In this document: one piece after another, positions 1-7,883 of the stretch
How positions within the stretch are numbered: position 1 is the stretch's first letter
How the letters are laid out: each line of letters starts with the position of its first letter
Assembly: GCA_965226965.1 (NCBI GenBank)
Contig: OZ245715.1
Coordinates: 3,782,001-3,846,000 of the forward strand
Length of the DNA stretch: 64,000 nucleotides
From: Endoryza foliicola
Lineage (GTDB): Bacteria > Bacteroidota > Bacteroidia > Chitinophagales > Chitinophagaceae
Reading direction: 5' to 3'
Made by a program: the position numbers and the translations under genes
The notes under the pieces: generated by a model
What the model was told of the DNA's origin: nothing
Databases searched by the model: none
What the model saw: only the letters and a program-made list of their open reading frames with translations

Positions 1-743
1 TTAACAAATTCTACCCAAAAAATCTCGTGTATACGACCTTGTGGTTCTTAGGTAAATAAGTATATTTAGGAAACAAACCGAGTCCGAGGAGTGATCTTTA
101 CCTTCTCTTCAGGGACCGGTGTGTACATACCTAGCCGGTCTGAATTACAAAAACACATTTTCCTTCAAATCGGCTTACTAATTGAATATGAGTAGGTTAT
201 GATGTAATGTTGTAACTGAGAGGCACGAAGTGCGGGAAGACAGGAACGAGGAAGCGAGGAAGCGAGGAGACGAGGAGACGAGGAGACGAGGAAATACAAA
301 GAAAGAAGAGGGGGAGGAACAGGGGGAGTTAATTAAGAACTAAGAAGTAAGAATTAAGAATTGAACAGCCGGGGCAATTAATAATTAATAAGTAATAATT
401 AATAATGAAACAGCCGGCGAGATCAAGAAAGAACAGGGGGAATACAGGAAGGAGGATAAGAGGAAACGAGGGTGAGGAGGTAGACTATCCATCCTGTAAA
501 TCCTTTAATCTTGTAAATCCTGATCGCTGTCAGGTTGATTGAATATTGGAGGCTAATCTGTGGAAATCTGTTGTAATCTGGAGTATCTGTGGCAAAAAAA
601 GGGAGGAAGGAAGTAGAAATTTATGAAGCGTAGCGGAGGACAGAGCAAATACTAAAGTTTGATATATGGTTAATAACAGGTTGTAAATTGATGAAAACAC
701 CATGAGTATGTAAGATAGGCGAGCTAGCTTTCGGGGCAAAAAC
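1..743. other. Non-coding leader region with low-complexity repeats
   Basis: No convincing gene is visible here. The first 200 bases contain one short hairpin (GACCGG to CCGGTC, near 115-142). A purine-rich tandem run built on the 8-mer GAGGAGAC lies at about 249-293 and is echoed near 61.24 kb. AT-rich tracts of the TTAATAATTAATA type follow at about 330-410. The stretch 490-600 repeats the word AATCTGTGG, also seen near 45.4 and 61.4 kb, so it belongs to a dispersed repeat family. An open frame on the minus strand here has no family features and looks like chance. Confidence 0.6.
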
Positions 744-1913
744 GTGAAAGAAGTTCGCATTAAAGTAATGGATCATCGGGGTGCAAGATGCATTGGGATC
801 TATTTTGAGAACTATAGTAGTTTAAATGGATTGCTGCGGAAAAAAATGGGTGCAAGGTGGAGTCAGACTCATAAATGTTGGTATGTAGGATTTAGCGAAT
901 CGAACTTACAAAGATTGCATCATTTGTTAAAGGAAGCGGGGTGTATTATCATTGAGGAGCAATTGGGAAAGGCAGGTGGAATGAGCAGGGAGTTGTCTGA
1001 GAAAACGGAAAGGGGTGCAGGTTATACGTTAGATCGAATCTACGACGTTAATAAGCAGGTGTTGGAAGATGTGCGTCAGCATTTGATTTTAAAGGCCTAC
1101 AGTCCTTCTACCATACGCACCTACTTAAATGAGCTGCATGCATTTTTAGGAACCATAAAAGATCGTGATGCGCGAAGTTTTACGCCGGATCGGATCAAGG
1201 CATATCTCCAATATTGTTTTGAGAAGTTGAATCTATCGGAAAATACATTGCATAGTAGAATAAATGCTTTAAAGTTTTACTATGAGCAGGTATTGAAACG
1301 AGAGAAATTCTTTTGGGAGATTCCACGACCCAAAAAGCCATTACAATTACCTAAATTGTTGAACGAAGATGAGTTAACGCGTTTGTTCAATGCGTTACAG
1401 AATAAAAAGCACAAGGCTATGTTGTTTACAGCCTATTCGGCAGGATTGCGGGTAAGCGAAGTAGTGGCATTAGAACTATCGGATATTGACAGCAAGCGAA
1501 TGCAGATGCATATTCGGAATGCAAAGGGTAAAAAAGACCGGTATGTAAATTTAAGTCCGGTTTTGTTAGACATTTTACGTCGCTATATTCAAGAGTGTGA
1601 GCCGAAGCCTAGAAAGTATTTGTTTGAATCTAGTCAGACCGGTAGCTCCTACCCTACTCGAACTATTCAGCAAGTGTTTTCGAATGCAAAGCAGAAGGCG
1701 GGCATCAGCAAATCGGTGGGTATTCACAGTTTGCGGCACAGTTTTGCAACTCATTTGTTGGATAAAGGTGTAGACATTCGGTATATCAAGGATTTATTAG
1801 GTCATTTTGACATCAGAACAACGGAGCGGTACTTACATGTAAGCAAAAAGAGCTTGGTAAACATTGTGAGTCCGTTTGATGATTTGTGGAAGGGTAACGA
1901 GATTGACTGGTGA
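744..1913 (+). CDS. Tyrosine recombinase (Xer-like) heading the cassette array
   Basis: A site-specific DNA recombinase of 389 residues. The full catalytic set is visible: R236 (in AGLRVSEV), K261 (AKGKKDR), H328 and R331 (HSLRH), H354 (LLGH) and nucleophile Y363 (ERYLHV). A core-binding SAM-like domain covers about residues 105-195. R236 to H328 is 92 residues, like XerD and about 40 shorter than IntI1, so the IntI-specific insertion is absent. Residues 1-75 form an extra N-terminal domain with the pattern GARWSQTHKCWYV, reminiscent of HARP-like or other small DNA-binding modules (inference). The start is GTG at 744; an in-frame ATG at 768 is an alternative. The gene reads in the same direction as the cassettes that follow. 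Recombinase function is near certain; its role in moving those cassettes is inferred from position. Confidence 0.93.
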   Translation: MKEVRIKVMDHRGARCIGIYFENYSSLNGLLRKKMGARWSQTHKCWYVGFSESNLQRLHHLLKEAGCIIIEEQLGKAGGMSRELSEKTERGAGYTLDRIYDVNKQVLEDVRQHLILKAYSPSTIRTYLNELHAFLGTIKDRDARSFTPDRIKAYLQYCFEKLNLSENTLHSRINALKFYYEQVLKREKFFWEIPRPKKPLQLPKLLNEDELTRLFNALQNKKHKAMLFTAYSAGLRVSEVVALELSDIDSKRMQMHIRNAKGKKDRYVNLSPVLLDILRRYIQECEPKPRKYLFESSQTGSSYPTRTIQQVFSNAKQKAGISKSVGIHSLRHSFATHLLDKGVDIRYIKDLLGHFDIRTTERYLHVSKKSLVNIVSPFDDLWKGNEIDW

Positions 1914-2012
1914 ATTGTACTAACAAACAATAAATTTTGTATATCACTAACCATATAGGAATCAACCACTTAGTTGTATAACAATTTTATGTGGGGATTC
2001 ATATATTTACGT

Positions 2013-2023
2013 GTTGGCTGCAA
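2013..2023 (+). other. Candidate attI-like head recombination core
   Basis: GTTGGCTGCAA lies between the recombinase gene and the first cassette gene. The same bases, with one change (GTTAGCTGCAA), end the first attC-like site at 2792-2802. This is what is expected if cassette insertion joins the GTT core of the head site to a cassette. No partner arm is obvious upstream, which also fits an attI rather than an attC site. Confidence 0.45.
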
Positions 2024-2088
2024 GGCTAAAGCAGCACTCTGCTAAGTTTAAGCGTCTATATCTAAATTTCTTGACTAAACTTTGAAGT

Positions 2089-2589
2089 ATGAAAATTAAA
2101 ATACTTATTGTTTCATTATCGGTGGTTTTTGGCTTGGTGAGCTGTTCAAAAGAATATGACTGTACTGACTTTCAAATTGTTCCTGCATTTATTGGTTTTT
2201 CATCATCTGACATTGACACTTTTGTATTGAGAAAGTACAAACCAAATGACAACTATCAAAACCTAGTTGACACCTTCAAAGTAATTTATGGATATAATGG
2301 GCAATATTATACTTCAAATGACACAACATCTGTTTTTGTAAGTGACGGAAAAAACGGAATAAAGGCAGGATTTGATTGGCTATTATTTATCCCAGCAAAA
2401 AATAGAACAATATTAATTTCTGAAATAGTTAGCGAAAAAAAGACTGGACAATGTGGTAGTGGTATTTTCAGTATGGACAAATTTGGATGTACTTGCACTA
2501 ATAAAGTATTTTCTGTAAAAAAGGACAATCAAATTATTAATTTTTCAAACTCAGACACTGCAAGGAATTTCATTTTCATAAGAAATTAA
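2089..2589 (+). CDS. Lipoprotein of unknown function, cassette 1
   Basis: A 166-residue predicted lipoprotein. The N-terminus is a lipoprotein signal with lipobox LVSC and C19 as the likely lipidated residue, so the mature protein would sit on the inner or outer membrane. I do not recognise the family. It is clearly related to the gene at 12176-12646: both have the KEY-x-C-T start after the lipobox, a D-T-I/F-x-V-x-x-Y segment, and a late S-M-D-K-x-G-C motif. It is the first gene after the recombinase and is followed 12 bases later by an attC-like site, so it is the first cassette's only gene. No promoter was identified. Confidence 0.8.
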   Translation: MKIKILIVSLSVVFGLVSCSKEYDCTDFQIVPAFIGFSSSDIDTFVLRKYKPNDNYQNLVDTFKVIYGYNGQYYTSNDTTSVFVSDGKNGIKAGFDWLLFIPAKNRTILISEIVSEKKTGQCGSGIFSMDKFGCTCTNKVFSVKKDNQIINFSNSDTARNFIFIRN

Positions 2590-2601
2590 TATAAGCCCTG
2601 A

Positions 2602-2802
2602 CAGCCAACAAGCCGTTTTCCGCTACTGCGGGCGGACGTTAAAATTTCAGCAGTTTTTTTGCATCAACTTTAGTTACGGGCGGACGGTTTCAGATGAGGG
2701 CATTTTCGGTAGATTCAACATCAAAATTCTAACGGTCGGACGCGCCAGGCGGACCAGCTCCGATGCCCCGCGCAGCGTAAAGCGGCTGGACGTTAGCTGC
2801 AA
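2602..2802 (+). repeat. attC-like site 1
   Basis: The left arm CAGCCAACAAGCCG-TTTT-CGC pairs with the right arm GCG-TAAA-GCGGCTGGACGTTAGCTGC, giving the AAC/GTT outer core and the inner AGCCG/CGGCT box with unequal spacing, as in attC sites. Total length is about 200 bases. The interior repeats GGGCGGAC/GGTCGGAC words that recur in the other long sites. Confidence 0.6.
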
Positions 2803-2884
2803 CCCTGTTGGACACTTCCCGTTTACTAATTGGACATTTTTTTCGACACTTCAAAACAGCTTTGTAACCTGTCTGACAATTTTG

Positions 2885-2906
2885 TATTTAAGTATTTGCT
2901 TAAATA
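2885..2906 (+). promoter_or_regulatory. ArsR-type operator
   Basis: A perfect inverted repeat, TATTTAAG-N6-CTTAAATA, overlaps the upstream promoter element of the mercury operon. Position and form fit autorepression by the ArsR-family protein encoded just downstream, with release on metal binding. The identity of the binding protein is inferred. Confidence 0.7.
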
Positions 2907-2926
2907 AGTAATCTTTCCTACATTTG
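2895..2926 (+). promoter_or_regulatory. Bacteroidota-type promoter of the mercury cassette
   Basis: TTTG at 2895-2898 and TACATTTG at 2919-2926 are 20 bases apart, which matches the Bacteroidota vegetative consensus TTTG-N19-21-TAnnTTTG. The TTTG box lies inside the operator palindrome. The cassette therefore appears to carry its own regulated promoter instead of relying on transcription from the recombinase end. Confidence 0.75.
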
Positions 2927-2947
2927 CCACAACAAAAAAATTTGACA

Positions 2948-3319
2948 ATGGCAAACGACACTTGCATACGGTTACAGGCGGACATAGAACAAATTAAAAG
3001 TTGCCGTGAAAAATTAAAGACAAACTCAAAATCTTTTTTGCAGTTGGGGCAAGTTCTTGCTTTGGCAGGCAACGAAGTGCGGCTAAAAATAATGTTTCTA
3101 CTTGAAGAAGAAAATGAACTTTGCCCTTGCGACCTAAGCGACATTTTAGGAATGAGCATTCCAGCTATATCGCAACATCTACGCAAACTAAAAGACGGAA
3201 ACATCATTGAAGCCAGAAAAGTAGGGCAAACTATTTTCTATTCTTTACGCAGCGAACATTTAAAAACTTTAAGACCGTTTTTTAAAATTATTAATCAACA
3301 AAATTTGGCGACAGTATGA
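2948..3319 (+). CDS. ArsR/SmtB-family metal-responsive repressor
   Basis: A 123-residue winged-helix repressor. The motif ELCPCDL (C59, C61) sits at the start of the recognition region, as in ArsR-type sensors (ELCVCDL in ArsR), followed by the helix-turn-helix around residues 62-83. C6 and C19 are further possible metal ligands. ATG at 2948 is preferred to the upstream TTG at 2924, because that TTG lies inside the -7 box. The stop overlaps the start of the mercury transporter gene (ATGA), so the two are translationally coupled. With the palindrome over its promoter, the likely role is mercury- or thiophilic-metal-induced derepression of this three-gene cassette. Confidence 0.88.
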   Translation: MANDTCIRLQADIEQIKSCREKLKTNSKSFLQLGQVLALAGNEVRLKIMFLLEEENELCPCDLSDILGMSIPAISQHLRKLKDGNIIEARKVGQTIFYSLRSEHLKTLRPFFKIINQQNLATV

Positions 3320-3933
3320 CAACGAAAACAAAAAATAGTAAAGGTTGGGTTGCAGGTCTGTTGGCAGCAGTTGCTGCTTCGCTTTGTTGCATAACACCAG
3401 TTTTAGCTTTCTTAGGTGGTGCAAGTGGACTTGCTTCCTCGTTTTCGTGGATTGAACCTTTTCGTCCATATTTAATCGGTTTGACTGTTGCCGTTTTTGC
3501 GTTTGCGTGGTATCAAAAATTAAAACCAAAAAAACAAGTTGACTGCGACTGTGAAGCAGACAACAAAAAATCATTTTGGCAATCAAAATCATTTTTAGCA
3601 ATCGTTACAGTGCTTGCAGGACTGGTAATTGCATTTCCTTACTATGCAAAAGTATTTTATCCAAAGCCACAGGAAGCAAAGGTTATTATTGTTGACAAAA
3701 GCAACATACAGACAGCAGAATTTAAAATAAAAGGTATGACCTGCGAAGGCTGCACAGAACATATAAATAGCGAACTTTCAAAAACATCGGGAGTGATTGA
3801 GTTCAATACTTCTTACGAAAAGGGCAACAGCCTTGTAAAGTTTGACAACAGTAAAACTTCCGTTGATAGCCTTGTATCCGTCATTAATAAAACTGGTTAT
3901 AAAGTAACTTCTCAATCTGTAATCAACAACTAA
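3316..3933 (+). CDS. merTP: Mercuric transport fusion protein MerTP
   Basis: A 205-residue inner-membrane Hg(II) uptake protein. The MerT-like part has the paired cysteines C24-C25 in the first membrane segment, a second span around 52-66, the cytoplasmic CDC pair (C77, C79) and a third span around 92-108. The C-terminus is a MerP-like heavy-metal-associated domain with GMTCEGC (C143, C146). MerT-MerP fusions of this kind are known in Bacteroidota. The gene overlaps the repressor gene by 4 bases and the next gene by 1. No mercuric reductase (merA) follows, so this cassette alone would import mercury without detoxifying it, unless merA is elsewhere. Confidence 0.9.
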   Translation: MTTKTKNSKGWVAGLLAAVAASLCCITPVLAFLGGASGLASSFSWIEPFRPYLIGLTVAVFAFAWYQKLKPKKQVDCDCEADNKKSFWQSKSFLAIVTVLAGLVIAFPYYAKVFYPKPQEAKVIIVDKSNIQTAEFKIKGMTCEGCTEHINSELSKTSGVIEFNTSYEKGNSLVKFDNSKTSVDSLVSVINKTGYKVTSQSVINN

Positions 3934-4145
3934 TGGAAAAAACTATCATACTTCAATCTGTTATTACTTGCCCCGTTTGTGGACACAGACAAGAAGAAAC
4001 AATGCCAACAGATGCTTGTCAGTATTTTTATGAGTGTTCAAATTGTAAGACACGACTTAAACCAAAAGAAGGCGACTGTTGTGTTTATTGCAGTTACGGA
4101 ACAGTAAAGTGTCCGCCTATTCAATTGGGCAAATCTTGTTGCTGA
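3933..4145 (+). CDS. GDCCVxC domain protein
   Basis: A 70-residue cysteine-rich protein with the signature GDCCVYC (C49, C50, C53) and two upstream CxxC pairs (C13/C16 and C35/C38), ending in CC. Small proteins with this signature are repeatedly encoded beside mercury transport genes in Bacteroidota, and a role in metal binding or handover is likely; the biochemical function is not established. Its start overlaps the merTP stop by one base. It is the last gene of the cassette and is followed 11 bases later by the second attC-like site. Confidence 0.88.
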   Translation: MEKTIILQSVITCPVCGHRQEETMPTDACQYFYECSNCKTRLKPKEGDCCVYCSYGTVKCPPIQLGKSCC

Positions 4146-4156
4146 CAGAGAAGGGT

Positions 4157-4361
4157 ATGCAGCTAACAGGGGGTTTGCTGCTATGCTGGCTGACGAATAT
4201 ATTCTCATCTTTTTGTTCGCTATCAGCAGCAGTTCCAGCCGACGTAATTCTATTTAGCTTTTTGTTGTTAACTTCATCTTCATATTTTCAATCATCAGCG
4301 GTTCGGGGCTGGACGTTCAATGAATACCAGCACAGCAGCAAGCCCTGGCCGTAAGCTGCAA
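4157..4361 (+). repeat. attC-like site 2
   Basis: The left arm GCAGCTAACAGG-GGGTTTGCTGC is matched by the right arm GCAGCAAGCCCTGGCCGTAAGCTGCAA. The spacer in the right arm is two to three bases longer than in the left, the asymmetry expected of attC extrahelical bases. The 3' core reads GTAAGC in place of GTTAGC. The interior contains GCGGTTCGGGGCTGGACGTTCAA-like sequence shared with sites 3 and 4. Confidence 0.6.
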
Positions 4362-4436
4362 TTTTGAGAGACTCCATAATTCATAAAGCACATTCCATAA
4401 TAGCGACAGATATAAAAAAGCATTTTAAACTGACAT

Positions 4437-4871
4437 ATGAAAACCTTATTCCTGTTACCAACTCTACTCTTTTCGCTTTTATCTTTTGGACAAAGCGAAA
4501 AAAAAACTTTATTGAAATTTGACGGATACTATCAAACTGACTGTTATATAGAAAAAGGTGACGACGAGAGAACCCAAGATTATTTAAGATTTTATTCAGA
4601 CGGAAAAGTAATTAATGTTGGTACAGACTGTGAAGGAAGTATAAACGACCTAAAAAATTGGTTTAATATTAGTGCTGAGCAAGTCGGTAAGGGTGACTTT
4701 GAGATTAAAGGCAGAAGAATATCTTTTTCAACTAAAAGCAAGACTGGAATTGTAAAGTATAGAGGACGGATAAAAAAAGACGGTGAGATTAAGTTAAAAT
4801 GGAAAAGTCTTATAAATGGTAGCCGCGGACACAACAGTTATAAATTTATCGCAGTGACAGGCTTGACCTAA
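4437..4871 (+). CDS. Secreted protein of unknown function, cassette 3
   Basis: A 144-residue protein with a clear signal peptide (hydrophobic residues 3-17 ending FGQ) and thus a periplasmic or exported product. I do not recognise the family. The mature part is charged, with two cysteines (in TDCYIE and TDCEGS) that could form a disulfide, and a beta-rich pattern in its last third. The D-G-Y-Y start and late K-I/F-x-G repeat loosely recall lipocalin-like calycins, but this is not firm. It is the only gene between attC-like sites 2 and 3. Confidence 0.72.
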   Translation: MKTLFLLPTLLFSLLSFGQSEKKTLLKFDGYYQTDCYIEKGDDERTQDYLRFYSDGKVINVGTDCEGSINDLKNWFNISAEQVGKGDFEIKGRRISFSTKSKTGIVKYRGRIKKDGEIKLKWKSLINGSRGHNSYKFIAVTGLT

Positions 4872-4873
4872 AC

Positions 4874-5081
4874 TGCAGCTTACATGGGGTTTTGCGCATA
4901 CTGGGGCGGACGAACAGTGTCTTTCAACTTTCCCAGCTCTGGGCAGCAGTGGTTCGGGCGGACACTTAAACTTCAACTTCAGAATTAATCATTAACTTCA
5001 AATCATTAATCGGCATTTGCAAGCCGGGGCGGACACAGCAACATTTCCCCAGCAGCGCAAAGCCCTGACCGTTCGCCACAA
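4874..5081 (+). repeat. attC-like site 3
   Basis: Left arm GCAGCTTACATGGGGTTTTGCGC pairs with right arm GCGCAAAGCCCTGACCGTTCGCC; the flanking TACTGG/CCAGCA extends the stem. The total of about 208 bases nearly equals sites 1, 2 and 4. The interior has GCAGTGGTTCGGGCGGACACTT, related to the same part of sites 2 and 4. Confidence 0.6.
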
Positions 5082-5115
5082 TATTGAAGCGACCCTTCAA
5101 AAACTAACATAACTA

Positions 5116-6582
5116 ATGAAAAAATCGATTTTTATTTTACTGATTGCATTTGCATCGAACTTAACTGCACAAAACTTATTTCCTGTAAAATTAGACAACT
5201 GTATAACTGAAAGATTTTGCCTTGATTGCGGAGATATAAAGGCAGGGTATGACGAAACCGAGTTTTTAAAACTACAAGACAAACTAAACAAGGAATTAAA
5301 CTTACAAGGAATAAAAGGTGCTGTAAAATTTCAAGTACTTGTTGATGCAAAAGGTCTGGCTTGTGTCTTAAGTCATACTGACCAATCAAACAATCCAATT
5401 ACATTGAAAATCATTGAAGAACTTAACAAGTTCAAAAAATGGACACCTGCAGTAACAAGCGGAAAGAAAGAAGAAAAATCTTCTATGAATTTAATTTTCG
5501 TAATCAACGACAATAAAATTTCCGGGCAGATTGAACGGGTTGATATGACCGCTTTCAAAAATTCGTTCGACAATCCGAGAAGTCCAGAAATTTTCAATAA
5601 ATCCTATGTTTACAAAAATGAAAATTTAAAAAATTACAAAATAACCGTTTGGAACTCTAATAACTCAAATCTTCCTAACAATATGAATGACAATATTGCA
5701 ATAGACAAAAGCGGATTTATCTGGCTTACTGTAGATGAAGGTTTAGTGACCTTTGACGGTAAAGAATTTAAAAATGCCGAACAAAACATCACAGACAAGG
5801 GCAAATATTTCGCCTACTACGCATTAGCGTCAGACAACAATGATGTGAAATGGGTTTACGGAAAAAACAATATTTATAGTTTTGACAATACAAAATGGAC
5901 AAAGTATGACTCAACCGAGATAGGAATTGATGGAGCATATGAAATTATTAATAACCCAAAAACAAATGAACTATTCTTCTGCTCTGACGAGGGCTTGACT
6001 ATATATAAAGACGGAAAATGGACTAACCTAAATAAAAGCAAACTCAAAGACTTGCCCTCAAATAGAGTAACGTTTGCAAAAAGAGATTCAAAAAACAGAA
6101 TTTGGATCGGCACGTTTAGTGGAACAGCAGTGATTGATGAAAGCAATCAAGTAACAAATTTTGAAAATACAAAAAAAACTGTTTTGAAAGGAAAGTGTAT
6201 TACTTCAATGGATGAAGACGAAAACGGAAATCTTTACTTTACTCTTTACGAGTTCGACAGAAAAGAAAAAGGTAAAGTAAACAATGATGAGGGTATTGCA
6301 ATTCGCTACACAGACGGAACATTCAAACAATTTACAACAGACAATTCAGGAATGCCATTTAATCACACAAATTGCGTTCTATATGACAAAAATGAAAAAG
6401 TTCTTTGGATTTCGACTGACAGAGCCGGTTTAGTTAGATATAACTTAAAAGATGGTTGGGAAAACTATCACAATGAAAATTCTGATATTCCAACATCCTA
6501 CATTTCTACTATGACTTTTGATGACAAGGGGAATTTATATTTAGCGACACGACAAGGATTAGTAAAAATTGAGCGAAAATAA
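5116..6582 (+). CDS. TonB-C-like and Reg_prop beta-propeller protein, cassette 4
   Basis: A 488-residue exported protein with a signal peptide ending about residue 19 (NLTAQ). Residues 35-135 resemble the TonB C-terminal fold used in many Bacteroidota periplasmic proteins (GAVKFQVLVDAKG, then a KKWTPAV segment). Residues 180-488 contain repeated propeller blades of the two-component-regulator type (Reg_prop): NDNIAIDKSGFIWLTVDEG, KNRIWIGTFSG, EKVLWISTDRAG and DDKGNLYLATRQG. In hybrid two-component systems such blades form the sensor domain, but no kinase follows here, so this is a stand-alone propeller. The function is unknown; a binding role in the periplasm is inferred. It is the sole gene of its cassette. 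Confidence 0.82.
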   Translation: MKKSIFILLIAFASNLTAQNLFPVKLDNCITERFCLDCGDIKAGYDETEFLKLQDKLNKELNLQGIKGAVKFQVLVDAKGLACVLSHTDQSNNPITLKIIEELNKFKKWTPAVTSGKKEEKSSMNLIFVINDNKISGQIERVDMTAFKNSFDNPRSPEIFNKSYVYKNENLKNYKITVWNSNNSNLPNNMNDNIAIDKSGFIWLTVDEGLVTFDGKEFKNAEQNITDKGKYFAYYALASDNNDVKWVYGKNNIYSFDNTKWTKYDSTEIGIDGAYEIINNPKTNELFFCSDEGLTIYKDGKWTNLNKSKLKDLPSNRVTFAKRDSKNRIWIGTFSGTAVIDESNQVTNFENTKKTVLKGKCITSMDEDENGNLYFTLYEFDRKEKGKVNNDEGIAIRYTDGTFKQFTTDNSGMPFNHTNCVLYDKNEKVLWISTDRAGLVRYNLKDGWENYHNENSDIPTSYISTMTFDDKGNLYLATRQGLVKIERK

Positions 6583-6588
6583 AAATAC

Positions 6589-6799
6589 TGCTGCCAACAA
6601 AAGTAGTTGCAAAAGCAGGGCTGGACATTGTAACATCAGCTATGTGCAAGCATCAGCAGTGGCTCGGGATTGACTTTCAATGTTCAGCTTTAGTTCTTAA
6701 ATTCAACAACAAATTTTCAAATGGGTCTCGCCTTGGGCGAGATGCCGCGAAGGACAATCAATGAATTCCCTGCCTTCGCAAATACTCAAACGTCGGGCT
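6589..6799 (+). repeat. attC-like site 4
   Basis: The left arm TGCTGCCAACAAAAGTAGTTGC pairs with the right arm GCAAATACTCAAACGTCGGGC. The core is GTCGGGC, not GTTRGC, so this site is diverged. It is 211 bases long, like sites 1-3, and carries the shared interior GCAGTGGCTCGGG-ATTGACTTTCAA. The segment GTCTCGCCTTGGGCGAGAT near 6724 forms an additional internal hairpin. Confidence 0.5.
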
Positions 6800-6997
6800 T
6801 CATTTAAAAAGTCATCATACTCACAAAGACACTTTCAACTGCCAAAGCTTGGGTACGCCTACACCACGACCGCAGCAAGGCCCGAAAGCTACGGGCAATA
6901 CCCACGCAACACCCATCAGACAAACAAAAACTTGGACAAATGATGAAATTTAACTAAATGCCATAGCAAGTCAAGTCAAATTTACTACCTTTACCGA

Positions 6998-7882
6998 ATG
7001 TTTTATAGACGAAAAGTTATATTAGCCTTGTTGCAAATTTTTGAAGGAACGATTGATAAAATCAGCCTACAAAAATTGCTTTACCTTTTTACAAAACATC
7101 AGGCTAAACCCGAATACGATTTTATTCCATATAAATACGGTTGTTATTCGTATTCCGCTAATGCAGACTTAACGGCTATGGTAAAAAAAGGAATGTTGAG
7201 CGAAACAACAAGCCATTTTACTTGTAACGAAACAACAAATTATTTCAACACACTAAAATCTGACGATAAAAAGTTGATGTTGTATGTAAAAGACCAATAC
7301 GGAAAAATGAATGCTGATGCTTTGATGAAGCACACTTATTTAAACTTTCCATACACGGCTATAAACAGTATAAAAGCAAAGGAAATTTTAACGACAGAAC
7401 AACTTGATAAAGTAAATAGCAGTCGTCCAAAAAACAACAAAACTGTTTTGTTTACTATTGGCTACGAAGGTATTTCGTTAGAGGAATACTTAAATCGTTT
7501 GCTTAAAAATGATGTAAAAGTTTTAGTTGATGTTCGTAACAATCCGTTAAGTATGAAATATGGATTTAGCAAAAATCAATTAAAACGCTATTGCAACAGT
7601 TTGGGAATTGAGTATGCACATTACCCTGAAGTTGGTATACAATCCGAACAACGACAAGAATTAAATACACAAGACGATTATGATAAATTATTTGCTGTTT
7701 ATTGCGAAAACAACTTGACGAAAACAAGATCTTCGCAAGAGAAAATTTTAAACTTGCTGAAAGAAAGAAAACGCATTGCTTTAACTTGTTTTGAAGCGAA
7801 TATATGCCAATGCCATCGCAAACATTTAGCGGAAGCCATTGAGAACCTGCCTGATTTTGAATACGAAGTAACACATATTTAA
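6998..7882 (+). CDS. DUF488 protein with N-terminal SocA/Panacea-like domain
   Basis: A 294-residue cytoplasmic protein with two parts. The N-terminal half (1-100) has LQKLLYLF and a PYKYGCYS segment followed by a G-M-L turn, resembling the DUF4065/SocA ('Panacea') antitoxin-like domain; this match is tentative. The C-terminal half (about 150-290) is a DUF488 domain: TIGYEG (153-158), LVDVRNNP (176-183), a GIEYAHYPEVG segment, and CFE...CHR (C254, C262, H263). The molecular function of DUF488 is unknown. The next gene begins two bases after its stop, so the pair forms an operon occupying one cassette. The pairing suggests a two-component toxin-antitoxin or antiviral unit, by inference only. 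Confidence 0.82.
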   Translation: MFYRRKVILALLQIFEGTIDKISLQKLLYLFTKHQAKPEYDFIPYKYGCYSYSANADLTAMVKKGMLSETTSHFTCNETTNYFNTLKSDDKKLMLYVKDQYGKMNADALMKHTYLNFPYTAINSIKAKEILTTEQLDKVNSSRPKNNKTVLFTIGYEGISLEEYLNRLLKNDVKVLVDVRNNPLSMKYGFSKNQLKRYCNSLGIEYAHYPEVGIQSEQRQELNTQDDYDKLFAVYCENNLTKTRSSQEKILNLLKERKRIALTCFEANICQCHRKHLAEAIENLPDFEYEVTHI

Positions 7883-7883
7883 A

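Noticed and set aside
1..200. Possible tRNA or rRNA end
   Set aside because: CGGTGTGTAC resembles a 16S word, but the flanking bases do not fit and no cloverleaf could be drawn.
2307..2528. Minus-strand frame opposite the first cassette gene
   Set aside because: Shadow of a well-formed lipoprotein gene with signal peptide.
4079..4354. 91-codon frame running through site 2
   Set aside because: It overlaps the GDCCVxC gene in another frame and then crosses the palindrome.
6761..6943. 60-codon frame between cassettes 4 and 5
   Set aside because: It overlaps the right end of site 4 and has no protein-like composition.
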